Assembly: GCA_002280555.1 (NCBI GenBank)
Contig: NCEE01000010.1
Location: 201,962-265,961, forward strand
DNA length: 64,000 bases
Origin: Sphingomonas sp. 32-62-10
GTDB lineage: Bacteria > Pseudomonadota > Alphaproteobacteria > Sphingomonadales > Sphingomonadaceae
Direction of reading: 5' to 3'
In this document: piece after piece, positions 24,939-32,587 of the stretch
Layout: the number at the start of each line of letters is the position of its first letter
Numbering within the stretch: the first letter of the stretch is position 1
Made by a program: the position numbers and the translations under genes
The notes under the pieces: model-generated
Told to the model about the DNA's origin: nothing
What the model saw: only the letters and a program-made list of their open reading frames with translations
Databases searched by the model: none

Positions 24939-27296
24939 TCAGAACTTGACCTGGGCGGTCACGTTCACCTGGCGCGGATTGCCGTAATAGGCGGTCAGGA
25001 TGCCCTCTGCGCCCAGCGTCGAGATGAAGTTCCCGGTCACTGGGTTACGATTGAACGCCCCGGTATCCGGATTCTGGCTGAGGAAGTTATAGCCAGCAAC
25101 GATGTAGCGCTTGTCGAACAGGTTGCGGCCATGCACCCCGATCGAGAACGTCTTGTTGACCGTCCACACCGCATTGGCATCGAACAGCGCGAAGCCGGGC
25201 TGGTCGAGCATCGCTGTAGGCACTTCGAACTGCTGCGAATCGCCGCGATAGGAAACCGCGGCGCTCATGTTCAGCGCCCCGTCGTTGATCGGCACATTGT
25301 AGCTGATCGATCCGCTGGCAGTCCAATCGGGCGTGTTCTGAACCGCACGACGATCCGCCACCTGCAGCCCGCGTGAATCGATGTACGACTTGTACTGCGC
25401 ATCGAGGTAACCGGCGGTCCAGGCGAACGTCAGCCGCCCGCCGCTAACGCCGAGGTTGCGCGCCAGCACTGCGCTGCCCTCAAGCTCGATACCGCGGATC
25501 TGGGCCTTGCCGGCGTTGGTGGTGATGCCCGCAAAAGTCTGAATACCGTTGACAACGACGCCGACCGATCCCGGAATCTGCACATTCTGGTAGTCCGAAT
25601 GGAAAGCCGAAAGCGCGATATTCAACCGACGATCGAACAGCGATGCCTTGTAGCCGATTTCATAGGTGCGCACATCTTCGGGATCGAACGACAGGAAGTT
25701 GAAGATGTCGGCTTGATCGCCCTGCGCGCCATTCTGGCCATTGCCGTTCAGATCGGGCGCTGCCGTGCCCACCCCGCGCGGATCAAAGCCGCCGCCCTTA
25801 AAGCCCTCTGCATAGCTTGCATATAGCGTGTTGTTGTCATTGGGCTTGAAGCTGACCGACACTTTGGGCGTGAACTGCTTGAAGCTCAGCCGACCACGGA
25901 AATCGGTTTGCCGAACAATGGGGTTGGTCGTGCCCCCGAAAAAGGGCGACGCGCCGAGATAGACGTTGCGCTGAATCTGCGACCGGCGATTGTCCCAGGT
26001 ATAGCGACCGCCGGCCGAAATGCTGAACATCTCGTTGAAATCATAGGTGAAATCGCCGAAGATCGCGGCGGTATCAGTGCGAACATTACCAAAGGTAAGG
26101 GCGGTGACGGTGCCGGGCAGCCGCACGTCAAAAGTCGTGCGCGATCCGGCATCAAGATAATAAGCGCCGACCAGCCCGTTAAAGCCGCCGCTTTCAACCA
26201 GGAACTGAATTTCCTGACTGAATTGGTAGTTGTTATAAAACGCCGGCACATCGACATCGACCGCAGGCAGCGCATCGAAATCGATCGGGGTGCCGCTATC
26301 GTCCTGGCGATAGGCGGTGATGCTGCGGAACGTGAGCCAATCGGCCGGGCGCACCTCACCAAAGCCGCTAATTCCCCAGGCCACAACGTCCTGCGCCGGG
26401 CTGTTCAGCCCGCCGCGCGTGTCGAACACATTGGGCAGGACCGGGATCTGCGACACAAGGCCGGGAATCAGCCGGTGCCCGCCGCGCGCATTGGTGCGAT
26501 CATGCGTGTAATCGCCCGTAACGCGGAAAAACGCATCGGCGCTCGGTTCGATCTCGAGCGTGCCCCGGCCCGCCCAGATATCCTTGTTGTAGTTTTCCTC
26601 ACCCGTGGTGAAATTGGTGCCGAAGCCGTCGCGGCTGAGCCGCGCAAGCGCGCCGCCGACCTTCACCTTGCCGTCGAGAAAAGGCACGCTGCCGCTGAGG
26701 ACGCCATCGGCCTGATTATAGCTGCCATAAACGCCACGAAGCGTCGCCGTAGGATCGTCCGACAGGCGCTTCGTTACATATTTGATCGCGCCGCCAATCG
26801 TGTTGCGACCATAGAGCGTGCCCTGCGGCCCGCGCAGTACTTCGATCCGCTCGACTTCGTAGATGTCGAGAACCGCCGCCTGCGGGCGGTTGAGATAAAC
26901 ATCGTCGAGATAAATGCCGACGCCCGCTTCGAACCCGCCGACCGGGTCCTGCTGGCCGACACCGCGGATGAAGGCGGTCAGCGTCGAGCTCGTACCGCGG
27001 GATACCTCGAGCGTGACGTTGGGGGTGTAATTGCCGATATCGGTAATGTCGGCCGCGCCCGACTGATCGAGCTGAGCGCCCGAAAAACTGGTGATCGCGA
27101 TCGGCACGTTGATCGCGCTTTCTTCGCGCCGACGGGCAGTGACCAGGATGTCGCCTTCTTCCTCGACTGGGCGATCGGCCTGCGTGGTCGCGGGCGCAGG
27201 ATCAGCGGTCTGGGCAAAAGCAGGAGCGGCGATCAGCGCCGTCGCGGCAACGCTCAACTGAAGCAAGGCACGGGCGGCTGAAAATCGTGGTGACAT
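24939..27296 (-). CDS. TonB-dependent outer-membrane receptor
   Basis: 785 residues from ATG 27296. Signal peptide MSPRFSAARALLQLSVAATA, cleaved near AFAQ. Plug domain: DILVTARRREESAINVPIAI (TonB box region), DIGNYTPNVTLEVSRG, AVLDIYEVERIEVLRGPQGTLYGRNTIGGAIKYVTK. The C-terminus ends VNVTAQVKF with the terminal Phe. The plug resembles the large sphingomonad receptor group linked to uptake of aromatic, sugar or terpenoid substrates rather than siderophores; no enzyme gene nearby points to a substrate. Its promoter overlaps a palindrome shared with the divergent TetR gene. Confidence 0.93.
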   Translation of the reverse strand: MSPRFSAARALLQLSVAATALIAAPAFAQTADPAPATTQADRPVEEEGDILVTARRREESAINVPIAITSFSGAQLDQSGAADITDIGNYTPNVTLEVSRGTSSTLTAFIRGVGQQDPVGGFEAGVGIYLDDVYLNRPQAAVLDIYEVERIEVLRGPQGTLYGRNTIGGAIKYVTKRLSDDPTATLRGVYGSYNQADGVLSGSVPFLDGKVKVGGALARLSRDGFGTNFTTGEENYNKDIWAGRGTLEIEPSADAFFRVTGDYTHDRTNARGGHRLIPGLVSQIPVLPNVFDTRGGLNSPAQDVVAWGISGFGEVRPADWLTFRSITAYRQDDSGTPIDFDALPAVDVDVPAFYNNYQFSQEIQFLVESGGFNGLVGAYYLDAGSRTTFDVRLPGTVTALTFGNVRTDTAAIFGDFTYDFNEMFSISAGGRYTWDNRRSQIQRNVYLGASPFFGGTTNPIVRQTDFRGRLSFKQFTPKVSVSFKPNDNNTLYASYAEGFKGGGFDPRGVGTAAPDLNGNGQNGAQGDQADIFNFLSFDPEDVRTYEIGYKASLFDRRLNIALSAFHSDYQNVQIPGSVGVVVNGIQTFAGITTNAGKAQIRGIELEGSAVLARNLGVSGGRLTFAWTAGYLDAQYKSYIDSRGLQVADRRAVQNTPDWTASGSISYNVPINDGALNMSAAVSYRGDSQQFEVPTAMLDQPGFALFDANAVWTVNKTFSIGVHGRNLFDKRYIVAGYNFLSQNPDTGAFNRNPVTGNFISTLGAEGILTAYYGNPRQVNVTAQVKF

Positions 27297-27357
27297 GATG
27301 TGTTCTCCCCTCCAAAATTGGCGCGCCCCTCTTGCGGGTTGAACGCCGTTGAAGGAC

Positions 27358-27386
27358 GTTATACTGAAACCTGAACCAGGATTCAA
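27358..27386 (-). promoter_or_regulatory. receptor promoter with overlapping TetR-type operator
   Basis: On the minus strand TTGAAT (27386-27381) and TATAAC (27363-27358) are spaced by 17 bases, a good sigma-70 promoter for the TonB receptor. The spacer carries a palindrome: TGAAACCTG (27365-27373), AAC, CAGGATTCA (27377-27385), 8 of 9 pairs matching. Position and size fit an operator for the divergent TetR regulator. Confidence 0.7.
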
Positions 27387-27412
27387 CTTGGGACGTGAGG
27401 GGAATCGAAATA

Positions 27413-28042
27413 ATGGCGGGTGAGCGTGCCGCTTCTGCAACAGTGTCGGCGGCGAGCGCTGGCAAGGCGCCGCGTACCGATCGCGGCCGAAAGACGTTGC
27501 GCGCGATTCTTGATGCGGCGGCAATCGAATTTGGCGAGCAGGGTTTCCATGAAACCTCGATCAGCGGCATCACCCGCCGTGCAGGTGTCGCGCTTGGCAG
27601 TTTTTATACCTATTTCGATAGCAAAGACGCGGTATTCCGGGCGCTGGTGCGCGATATGTCAGATCAAGTGCGCGATCATGTGACACCGCATATCCGCGCC
27701 GCACCGAACCAGATCGCCGCCGAACGCGCAGGCCTGCACAGCTTCATCGAGTTTGTACGCGGCCACAAGGAAATCTATCGGATCATCGATGAATCCGAAT
27801 TCGTCGATCCGGAGAGTTTTCGCGCGCATTATGCCACCACCGCCGAACGCATCACCCAGCGGCTCCAGGCGGCCGCTGCGCGCGGCGAAGTGCGCGGGGA
27901 TGTTTCTGAAGTCCATGCCTGGGCGATTATGGGCATGAACGTGTTTCTCGGCCTTCGCTACGGCGTGTGGGACGACAATGTCAGCCCTGATTTGGTTGCC
28001 GACGCGGTAGCGCAACTGCTCGCGCGCGGGATTGGCCGGTAG
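27413..28042 (+). CDS. TetR-family transcriptional regulator
   Basis: 209 residues. The N-terminal helix-turn-helix is clear: RKTLRAILDAAAIEFGEQGFHETSISGITRRAGVALGSFYTYFDSKDAVF (about residues 25-75). The C-terminal ligand domain is all helical (HSFIEFVRGHKEIYRIIDESEF). It is divergent from the TonB receptor with 116 bases between starts, and a palindrome lies in the receptor promoter, so it most likely represses the receptor until an inducer is bound. ATG 27413 is preferred over GTG 27395 because AGGGG lies about ten bases upstream. Confidence 0.92.
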   Translation: MAGERAASATVSAASAGKAPRTDRGRKTLRAILDAAAIEFGEQGFHETSISGITRRAGVALGSFYTYFDSKDAVFRALVRDMSDQVRDHVTPHIRAAPNQIAAERAGLHSFIEFVRGHKEIYRIIDESEFVDPESFRAHYATTAERITQRLQAAAARGEVRGDVSEVHAWAIMGMNVFLGLRYGVWDDNVSPDLVADAVAQLLARGIGR

Positions 28043-28104
28043 CAACGAATTGCCTTGGAGAATCAGGCGTCAAGACTTTGGCCCGATGCTCCATCGCCGT
28101 CCCG

Positions 28105-28443
28105 TCACACCGAATCATGCTCCAGGGCATCGACCAGCATATCACGTACAGCCCTCACCGTTGCCAAATCGGCGGGCGGTGGTGGCTGCTTGCGTTCGGC
28201 GGCGAGCAGCGCTTGGACACCGCGAATCGTGTAACCCTCATGGTTCAGCAGCGTGTTGATCCGCCTGACCAGCGCGACGTCTTCGGGCCGGTAATATCGA
28301 CGCTTGCCTGCCCGTTGCAGGGGCCGCAGCTGTGTAAAGCGGGTCTCCCAGTAGCGAAGAATATGCCGGGCAATACCGAGTTCCTGCGATAACTCGCCAA
28401 TGGTTCGGAAGGCCCCGGCCGCCTTTTCAAGCGGAACCGGCAT
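28105..28443 (-). CDS. MerR-family transcriptional regulator
   Basis: 112 residues from ATG 28443. Winged helix-turn-helix of the MerR type: FRTIGELSQELGIARHILRYWETRF...LRPLQRAGKRRYYRPEDVALVRRINTLLNHEGYTIRGVQALL. It lacks a metal-binding cysteine motif. It follows ihfA by eight bases, the same order seen in many alphaproteobacteria, so it is co-transcribed with ihfA. Its target is unknown. A long N-terminal extension to 28638 would lie over ihfA and is rejected. Confidence 0.9.
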   Translation of the reverse strand: MPVPLEKAAGAFRTIGELSQELGIARHILRYWETRFTQLRPLQRAGKRRYYRPEDVALVRRINTLLNHEGYTIRGVQALLAAERKQPPPPADLATVRAVRDMLVDALEHDSV

Positions 28444-28451
28444 GATCGCGT

Positions 28452-28751
28452 TCAGCCCGCCCCGACAATGCGTTCGCGCATCATCTGGCTGGCGCGGAAC
28501 GTCAGCACGCGGCGCGGCGCGATCGGCACTTCGACGCCAGTCTTGGGATTGCGACCGATCCGCTCGCCTTTGCTGCGCAAAACAAAGGTACCGAAACCAG
28601 AGATTTTCACATTTTCGCCATTGGCGAGTGATTCGCACATGTGATGGAGAATCTGTTCAACCAGCTTGGCTGAATCCATCCGAGATAACCCGACCTCGCG
28701 ATGCAACGCGTCCGCCAGATCAGCTCTCGTCAACGTACCTGCAATTGCCAT
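28452..28751 (-). CDS. ihfA: integration host factor subunit alpha
   Basis: 99 residues. HU/IHF fold: TLTRADLADALHREVGLSRMDSAKLVEQILHHM, then VKISGFGTFVLRSKGERIGRNPKTGVEVPIAPRRVLTFRAS, with the intercalating Pro of the beta arm in GRNPKTG. It pairs with IhfB to bend DNA sharply at specific sites, and acts in transcription, recombination and replication. Sigma-54 promoters commonly need it, and rpoN is in this window at 49.2 kb. Confidence 0.96.
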   Translation of the reverse strand: MAIAGTLTRADLADALHREVGLSRMDSAKLVEQILHHMCESLANGENVKISGFGTFVLRSKGERIGRNPKTGVEVPIAPRRVLTFRASQMMRERIVGAG

Positions 28752-28818
28752 GCGCCCCTCCCCGTTTGCTTGGCCGAAACTTTGCCTATCACAGGCAACC
28801 GAAAGATCAAAAGCAGAA

Positions 28819-28836
28819 TGTAACGAAACTGTTACA
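28819..28836. promoter_or_regulatory. inverted repeat upstream of ihfA
   Basis: TGTAAC, GAAACT, GTTACA: a perfect 6-6-6 inverted repeat 68 bases upstream of the ihfA start, in an AT-rich stretch between fabH and ihfA. It could be an operator for ihfA or a weak hairpin after fabH. Nothing else supports either role. Confidence 0.35.
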
Positions 28837-28887
28837 GCCTAAAATCCCCATCAACACAAAACATGCAACGCACCCCCGGAAACACCC

Positions 28888-29847
28888 CTAAAAGCGCACA
28901 AGCGCCGCACCCCAAGTGAAGCCGCCACCCATTGCCTCCAGCACGACGAGGTCACCGCGCTTCACGCGACCATCGCGCACGGCGACATCAAGCGCGAGCG
29001 GCACCGACGCCGCCGATGTGTTGGCATGCTGATCAACCGTCATGATCACCTTTTCGCCGGGCAGGCCCAGCTTGCGTGCGGTGGCGTCCAGAATCCGTGC
29101 GTTTGCCTGGTGCGGCACGACCCAGTCGACATCCGCGGCCGTAAAGCCGGCGCTTGCCAGCACTTCCTCCATCACCGCGGCCAGATTGACGACGGCATGG
29201 CGGAACACCTCGCGCCCCTTCATCCGCAACTTGCCAACAGTACCCGTGGTGGAGGGCCCGCCATCGACATAGAGCAGCTGGTTGTGACGCCCATCGGCGT
29301 GCAGGCGGCTGAACAGGATACCTCGATCGCCATCCTGTTCAGCCTCAAGCACGATGGCGCCGGCGCCATCGCCAAACAGCACACAGGTGGTGCGATCGTC
29401 CCAATCGAGAATGCGGCTGAAGGTTTCGGCGCCAATCACCAGCGCGCGCTGTGCGGTGCCGGTGCGAATCATACTGTCGGCCACCTGCAGCGCATAGAGA
29501 AAGCCCGAGCACACCGCCGCCACATCAAAGGCAACGCAATCATCGATGCCAAGCGCTGCCTGGACGATGGTCGCGGTGGCGGGAAAGGTCTGATCGGGGG
29601 TGGCGGTGGCCACGATGATCAAATCGATGTCGCGCGCATCGCGCCCGGCAGCGGCGAGCGCCTTGCGGCATGCCTCGGTCGCCAGCGAAGACGTCGTCTC
29701 GCCCGCCCCGGCCAGATGGCGAAAGCGGATACCGGTGCGCTCGACGATCCATTCATCGGTCGTATCAACCGTCTGTGCGAGTTCGGCGTTTGAAACGCGC
29801 CGTACCGGCAGCGCCGATCCCGTGCCGGTGATCACCGCGCGAATCAC
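28888..29847 (-). CDS. fabH: beta-ketoacyl-ACP synthase III
   Basis: 319 residues. The catalytic triad is present: Cys113 in AAVCSGFLYAL, His246 in VVPHQANARI and Asn276 in DQHANTSAAS. GGGFTWGAALVRF closes the protein. FabH condenses acetyl-CoA with malonyl-ACP to start fatty-acid synthesis. Its ATG overlaps the plsX stop by four bases, so the two are translationally coupled. Confidence 0.97.
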   Translation of the reverse strand: MIRAVITGTGSALPVRRVSNAELAQTVDTTDEWIVERTGIRFRHLAGAGETTSSLATEACRKALAAAGRDARDIDLIIVATATPDQTFPATATIVQAALGIDDCVAFDVAAVCSGFLYALQVADSMIRTGTAQRALVIGAETFSRILDWDDRTTCVLFGDGAGAIVLEAEQDGDRGILFSRLHADGRHNQLLYVDGGPSTTGTVGKLRMKGREVFRHAVVNLAAVMEEVLASAGFTAADVDWVVPHQANARILDATARKLGLPGEKVIMTVDQHANTSAASVPLALDVAVRDGRVKRGDLVVLEAMGGGFTWGAALVRF

Positions 29848-30875
29848 GCAGCCTTATCCTCGACGTTGCGCAAATCGTCACTGATCCGGCGAGTCAGATC
29901 GTCCCGCAGCATCTTGGCCGCAACCTCAATCGCGTGCGCCACGCCAATCGCATTTGCGCTGCCATGACTTTTTACCACCAGGCCGTTCAGGCCAAGAAAG
30001 ACGCCGCCATTATGATTGTTGGGATCGAGATGATCGCGCAACAACTGAGTAGCGGGGCGTGAGATGAGAAAGCCGACCTTCGACCGCAACGAGCTGCGAA
30101 AGGCGCGCTTCAGCAGATCGGCAACAAATTTGGCGGTGCCTTCGGCCGTTTTCAGCGCGATATTGCCGGTGAAGCCATCGCAGACAATCACGTCGAGATC
30201 ACCCTGCGACAGCCGGTTGCCCTCGACAAAGCCCGAAAACACCATCGGCAGATGCGTTGCCGCCTTCAGCATCGCTGCGGCATCGCGGATGCTGTCGGTA
30301 CCCTTCATGTCTTCAGTGCCGATGTTGAGCAGCGCGACTCGCGGCGCTGCCAGATCAAAGGTGGTGCGCGCATAGGCGGCACCCATTACCGCGAATTGCA
30401 CCAGATTGCGGGCGTCGCATTCGGTGTTCGCGCCTAGATCGAGCATGACGACGTCGTTCTTGCCGAGCGTCGGCATCAGCGCGGCGAGTGCGGGCCGGTC
30501 GATGCCCGGCAGCGTGCGCAGCGCGATTTTCGCCATCGCCATCAGCGCGCCGGTATTGCCCGATGAAACGGCAACGCCCGCGCGCCCCTGTTTCACAAGA
30601 TCGATCGCAATTCCCATCGACGTCGTCTTGGCGCGGCGGAGCGCCTGGCTGGGCTTTTCGCTCGCGGTGACGATATCAGGCGCGTGGACGATTTCGGTGC
30701 AATCGGCGAGCAACGGATAGCGTTGCAGCTCGGCCCTGATCGCCGATTCGTCGCCTACCAGCAAAAAGCGGAGGGTATCGAAGCGTTGGCGCGCATGCGC
30801 AACGCCTGCCAGCATCACCGATAAACCTTCATCGCCACCCATCGCGTCGATGGCGATGCACGAATTGATCGGCAC
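29844..30875 (-). CDS. plsX: phosphate acyltransferase
   Basis: 343 residues. PlsX pattern: IAIDAMGGDEGLSVMLAGV, ASEKPSQALRRAKTTSMGIAIDLVKQG, VSSGNTGALMA, MLDLGANTECDARNLVQFAVMG and VCDGFTGNIALKTAEG. It makes acyl phosphate from acyl-ACP for PlsY, the first step of phospholipid synthesis in most bacteria. It lies between rpmF and fabH in the conserved order. Confidence 0.97.
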   Translation of the reverse strand: MPINSCIAIDAMGGDEGLSVMLAGVAHARQRFDTLRFLLVGDESAIRAELQRYPLLADCTEIVHAPDIVTASEKPSQALRRAKTTSMGIAIDLVKQGRAGVAVSSGNTGALMAMAKIALRTLPGIDRPALAALMPTLGKNDVVMLDLGANTECDARNLVQFAVMGAAYARTTFDLAAPRVALLNIGTEDMKGTDSIRDAAAMLKAATHLPMVFSGFVEGNRLSQGDLDVIVCDGFTGNIALKTAEGTAKFVADLLKRAFRSSLRSKVGFLISRPATQLLRDHLDPNNHNGGVFLGLNGLVVKSHGSANAIGVAHAIEVAAKMLRDDLTRRISDDLRNVEDKAA

Positions 30876-30916
30876 GTGCTGAAGGCCCCCTTGACGTTCT
30901 GGGCTCGGTGCTTTTG

Positions 30917-31096
30917 TCAGCCTTCGACCGACAGAATCTCACGGCCATTATAATGGCCGCATGATCCGCACATGATGTGCGGGCGCTTCAGTTCGCCACA
31001 GTTCGGGCATTCCTGATACGCCTCTACGGCCAGCGAATCATGGCTGCGGCGCATGCCGCGTTTGGACGGCGAAGTCTTTCTTTTGGGGACGGCCAT
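30917..31096 (-). CDS. rpmF: 50S ribosomal protein L32
   Basis: 59 residues: MAVPKRKTSPSKRGMRRSHD, then a zinc-ribbon with CPNCGELK and CGSCGHYNG (four cysteines, so the zinc-binding form), ending EILSVEG. The gene is too short for the usual length cut-off and was read directly from the reverse strand. It heads the rpmF-plsX-fabH unit, with 41 bases between it and plsX. A plausible promoter (TTGATT, 18 bases, TTTATC) lies in the 233-base gap upstream. Confidence 0.97.
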   Translation of the reverse strand: MAVPKRKTSPSKRGMRRSHDSLAVEAYQECPNCGELKRPHIMCGSCGHYNGREILSVEG

Positions 31097-31329
31097 TTCG
31101 GCACCTTAAGCTATGAAAATCGTGAATGACGACGATAAACCGGGCAATTGGAGCACAAATCAACGGCCACGGGGCCGCCGAAGCCACCAGCGGCCAGACG
31201 CATCGCGAAGCGTGGCGCTATAGCGGATTCGCCGCCGCTTGCAAGCGTAGCAAAACAAGGCAGCGCATTGTCAGACGCAAATGCGCCTGCCAAGGCGCGT
31301 TGCACGTCCCGTAAGCCAGAGGAATTCAC

Positions 31330-31770
31330 ATGTTGGTTACCTTACCGATCACCCTGGTGGCCGCCGGCGGCGCGGCCCTTGTCAACTTCTGGCTGGCCAT
31401 GCGCGTCGGCAATGTCCGCCGTGCGGCCAAGGTAAGCATTGGCGACGGCGGCGATATGACCCTGATCGCCCGGATGCGCGCACAGGCGAACTTCATCGAA
31501 TATACCCCCATCGTCCTCGTGCTGATTGGCGCGATTGAATTGAGCCAGGGCAGCTCGGCGTGGCTCTGGGTTGTGGCCGTGCTCTACCTGCTCGGTCGGA
31601 TTGGCCACGGGCTCGGGATGGATGGATGGCTGCCGGGGCGGATGGGCGGCACGCTGATCTCGCTGTTCACGATGTTGGGTCTCGGTATCTACGCGCTGAC
31701 GATCCCGTTCCTGACCTTCGCTGATCCAGTGAAAGTCGTGCCGGTCACGGTCCAGCAGCCGACAGGGTGA
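31330..31770 (+). CDS. MAPEG-family membrane protein
   Basis: 146 residues with four membrane segments. The signature RMRAQANFIEYTPIVLVLIGAIEL and a following LLGRIGHGLGM match bacterial YecN-like MAPEG proteins, related to microsomal glutathione S-transferases. The likely role is glutathione-linked detoxification in the membrane; not proved for this branch. It is divergent from rpmF across 233 bases in which I see no other gene. Confidence 0.88.
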   Translation: MLVTLPITLVAAGGAALVNFWLAMRVGNVRRAAKVSIGDGGDMTLIARMRAQANFIEYTPIVLVLIGAIELSQGSSAWLWVVAVLYLLGRIGHGLGMDGWLPGRMGGTLISLFTMLGLGIYALTIPFLTFADPVKVVPVTVQQPTG

Positions 31771-31820
31771 TGGGCGGCCACGAATTGGCTCACCACAACA
31801 TCTGACCCGTTCGCGCTGAA

Positions 31821-32489
31821 TTAAGCCGCCAGCGCGGCATCCCCTACGAACGGGTTGTGGCGGCGTTCATGTCCAAAATTGCTCATCGGGCCGTGACCGG
31901 GGACAAAGCTGGTATCGTCCCCCAGCGGCCATAGCTTGGCGACGATCGCGTCGAGCAGATCCTGGTGATTGCCCATCGGAAAATCGGTGCGGCCAATCGA
32001 GCCCTGGAACAGCACATCCCCCACCAGCGCAAGCTTCGATGGCGCGTGATGGAATACGACATGACCCGGCGTGTGGCCCGGGCAGTGGTACACGTCGAGC
32101 ACCAGATTGCCGACAGTCACTCGATCCCCCTCGACCAGCCAGCGATCGGGTTCGAACACTACGCCGTTGATGCCATAGGCCCGGCCATCATCGGTGAGCC
32201 GCGCAATCCAGAACCGGTCAGCCTCATGAGGCCCTTCGATCGGCACGCCGAGTTCCTTCGCCAACACGCCCGCTTCACCGCAATGGTCGATATGGCCGTG
32301 GGTCAGGATGATCTTTTCAATGGTCACCCCGTGATGCGCCATCGCCGCGCGCAATTTGGGCAGATCGCCGCCCGGATCGACGAACGCGCCGCGCATCGTC
32401 GCGGTGCACCACAACAAGGTGCAATTCTGCTGGAGCGGCGTGACGGGCACGATCGCGGCGCGCAGCGGCGGAGTGGCAGAGTTGGTCAT
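31821..32489 (-). CDS. MBL-fold metallo-hydrolase, glyoxalase II-like
   Basis: 222 residues from ATG 32489. The metallo-beta-lactamase motif THGHIDHCG is followed by YHCPGHTPGHVVFHH, VGDVLFQGSIGRTDFP and FVPGHGPMSNFGHERRHNPFV, giving all metal-binding His and Asp residues of the YcbL/glyoxalase II group. It probably hydrolyses a thioester such as S-lactoylglutathione. The longer frame to 32573 reaches into the opposite-strand pabB leader and is rejected. Confidence 0.9.
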   Translation of the reverse strand: MTNSATPPLRAAIVPVTPLQQNCTLLWCTATMRGAFVDPGGDLPKLRAAMAHHGVTIEKIILTHGHIDHCGEAGVLAKELGVPIEGPHEADRFWIARLTDDGRAYGINGVVFEPDRWLVEGDRVTVGNLVLDVYHCPGHTPGHVVFHHAPSKLALVGDVLFQGSIGRTDFPMGNHQDLLDAIVAKLWPLGDDTSFVPGHGPMSNFGHERRHNPFVGDAALAA

Positions 32490-32587
32490 CCCCGGCAAAT
32501 ATGTCGGCTTGCGCAGACAGACAAGCGCAGCGGTTGAACGCACGGGGTTGCCCCGCCTTGTCGCGCGATGCATTTGGCACAGAGCCG

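Noticed and set aside
25908..27281. 457-codon open frame antisense to the TonB receptor
   Set aside because: Arg/Ala/Asp-rich shadow frame without recognisable content; the receptor on the other strand has clear signatures.
32501..32587. Longer N-terminus for the pabB-pabC fusion
   Set aside because: The extra 29 residues are polar and unlike family members, and overlap the divergent MBL gene start.
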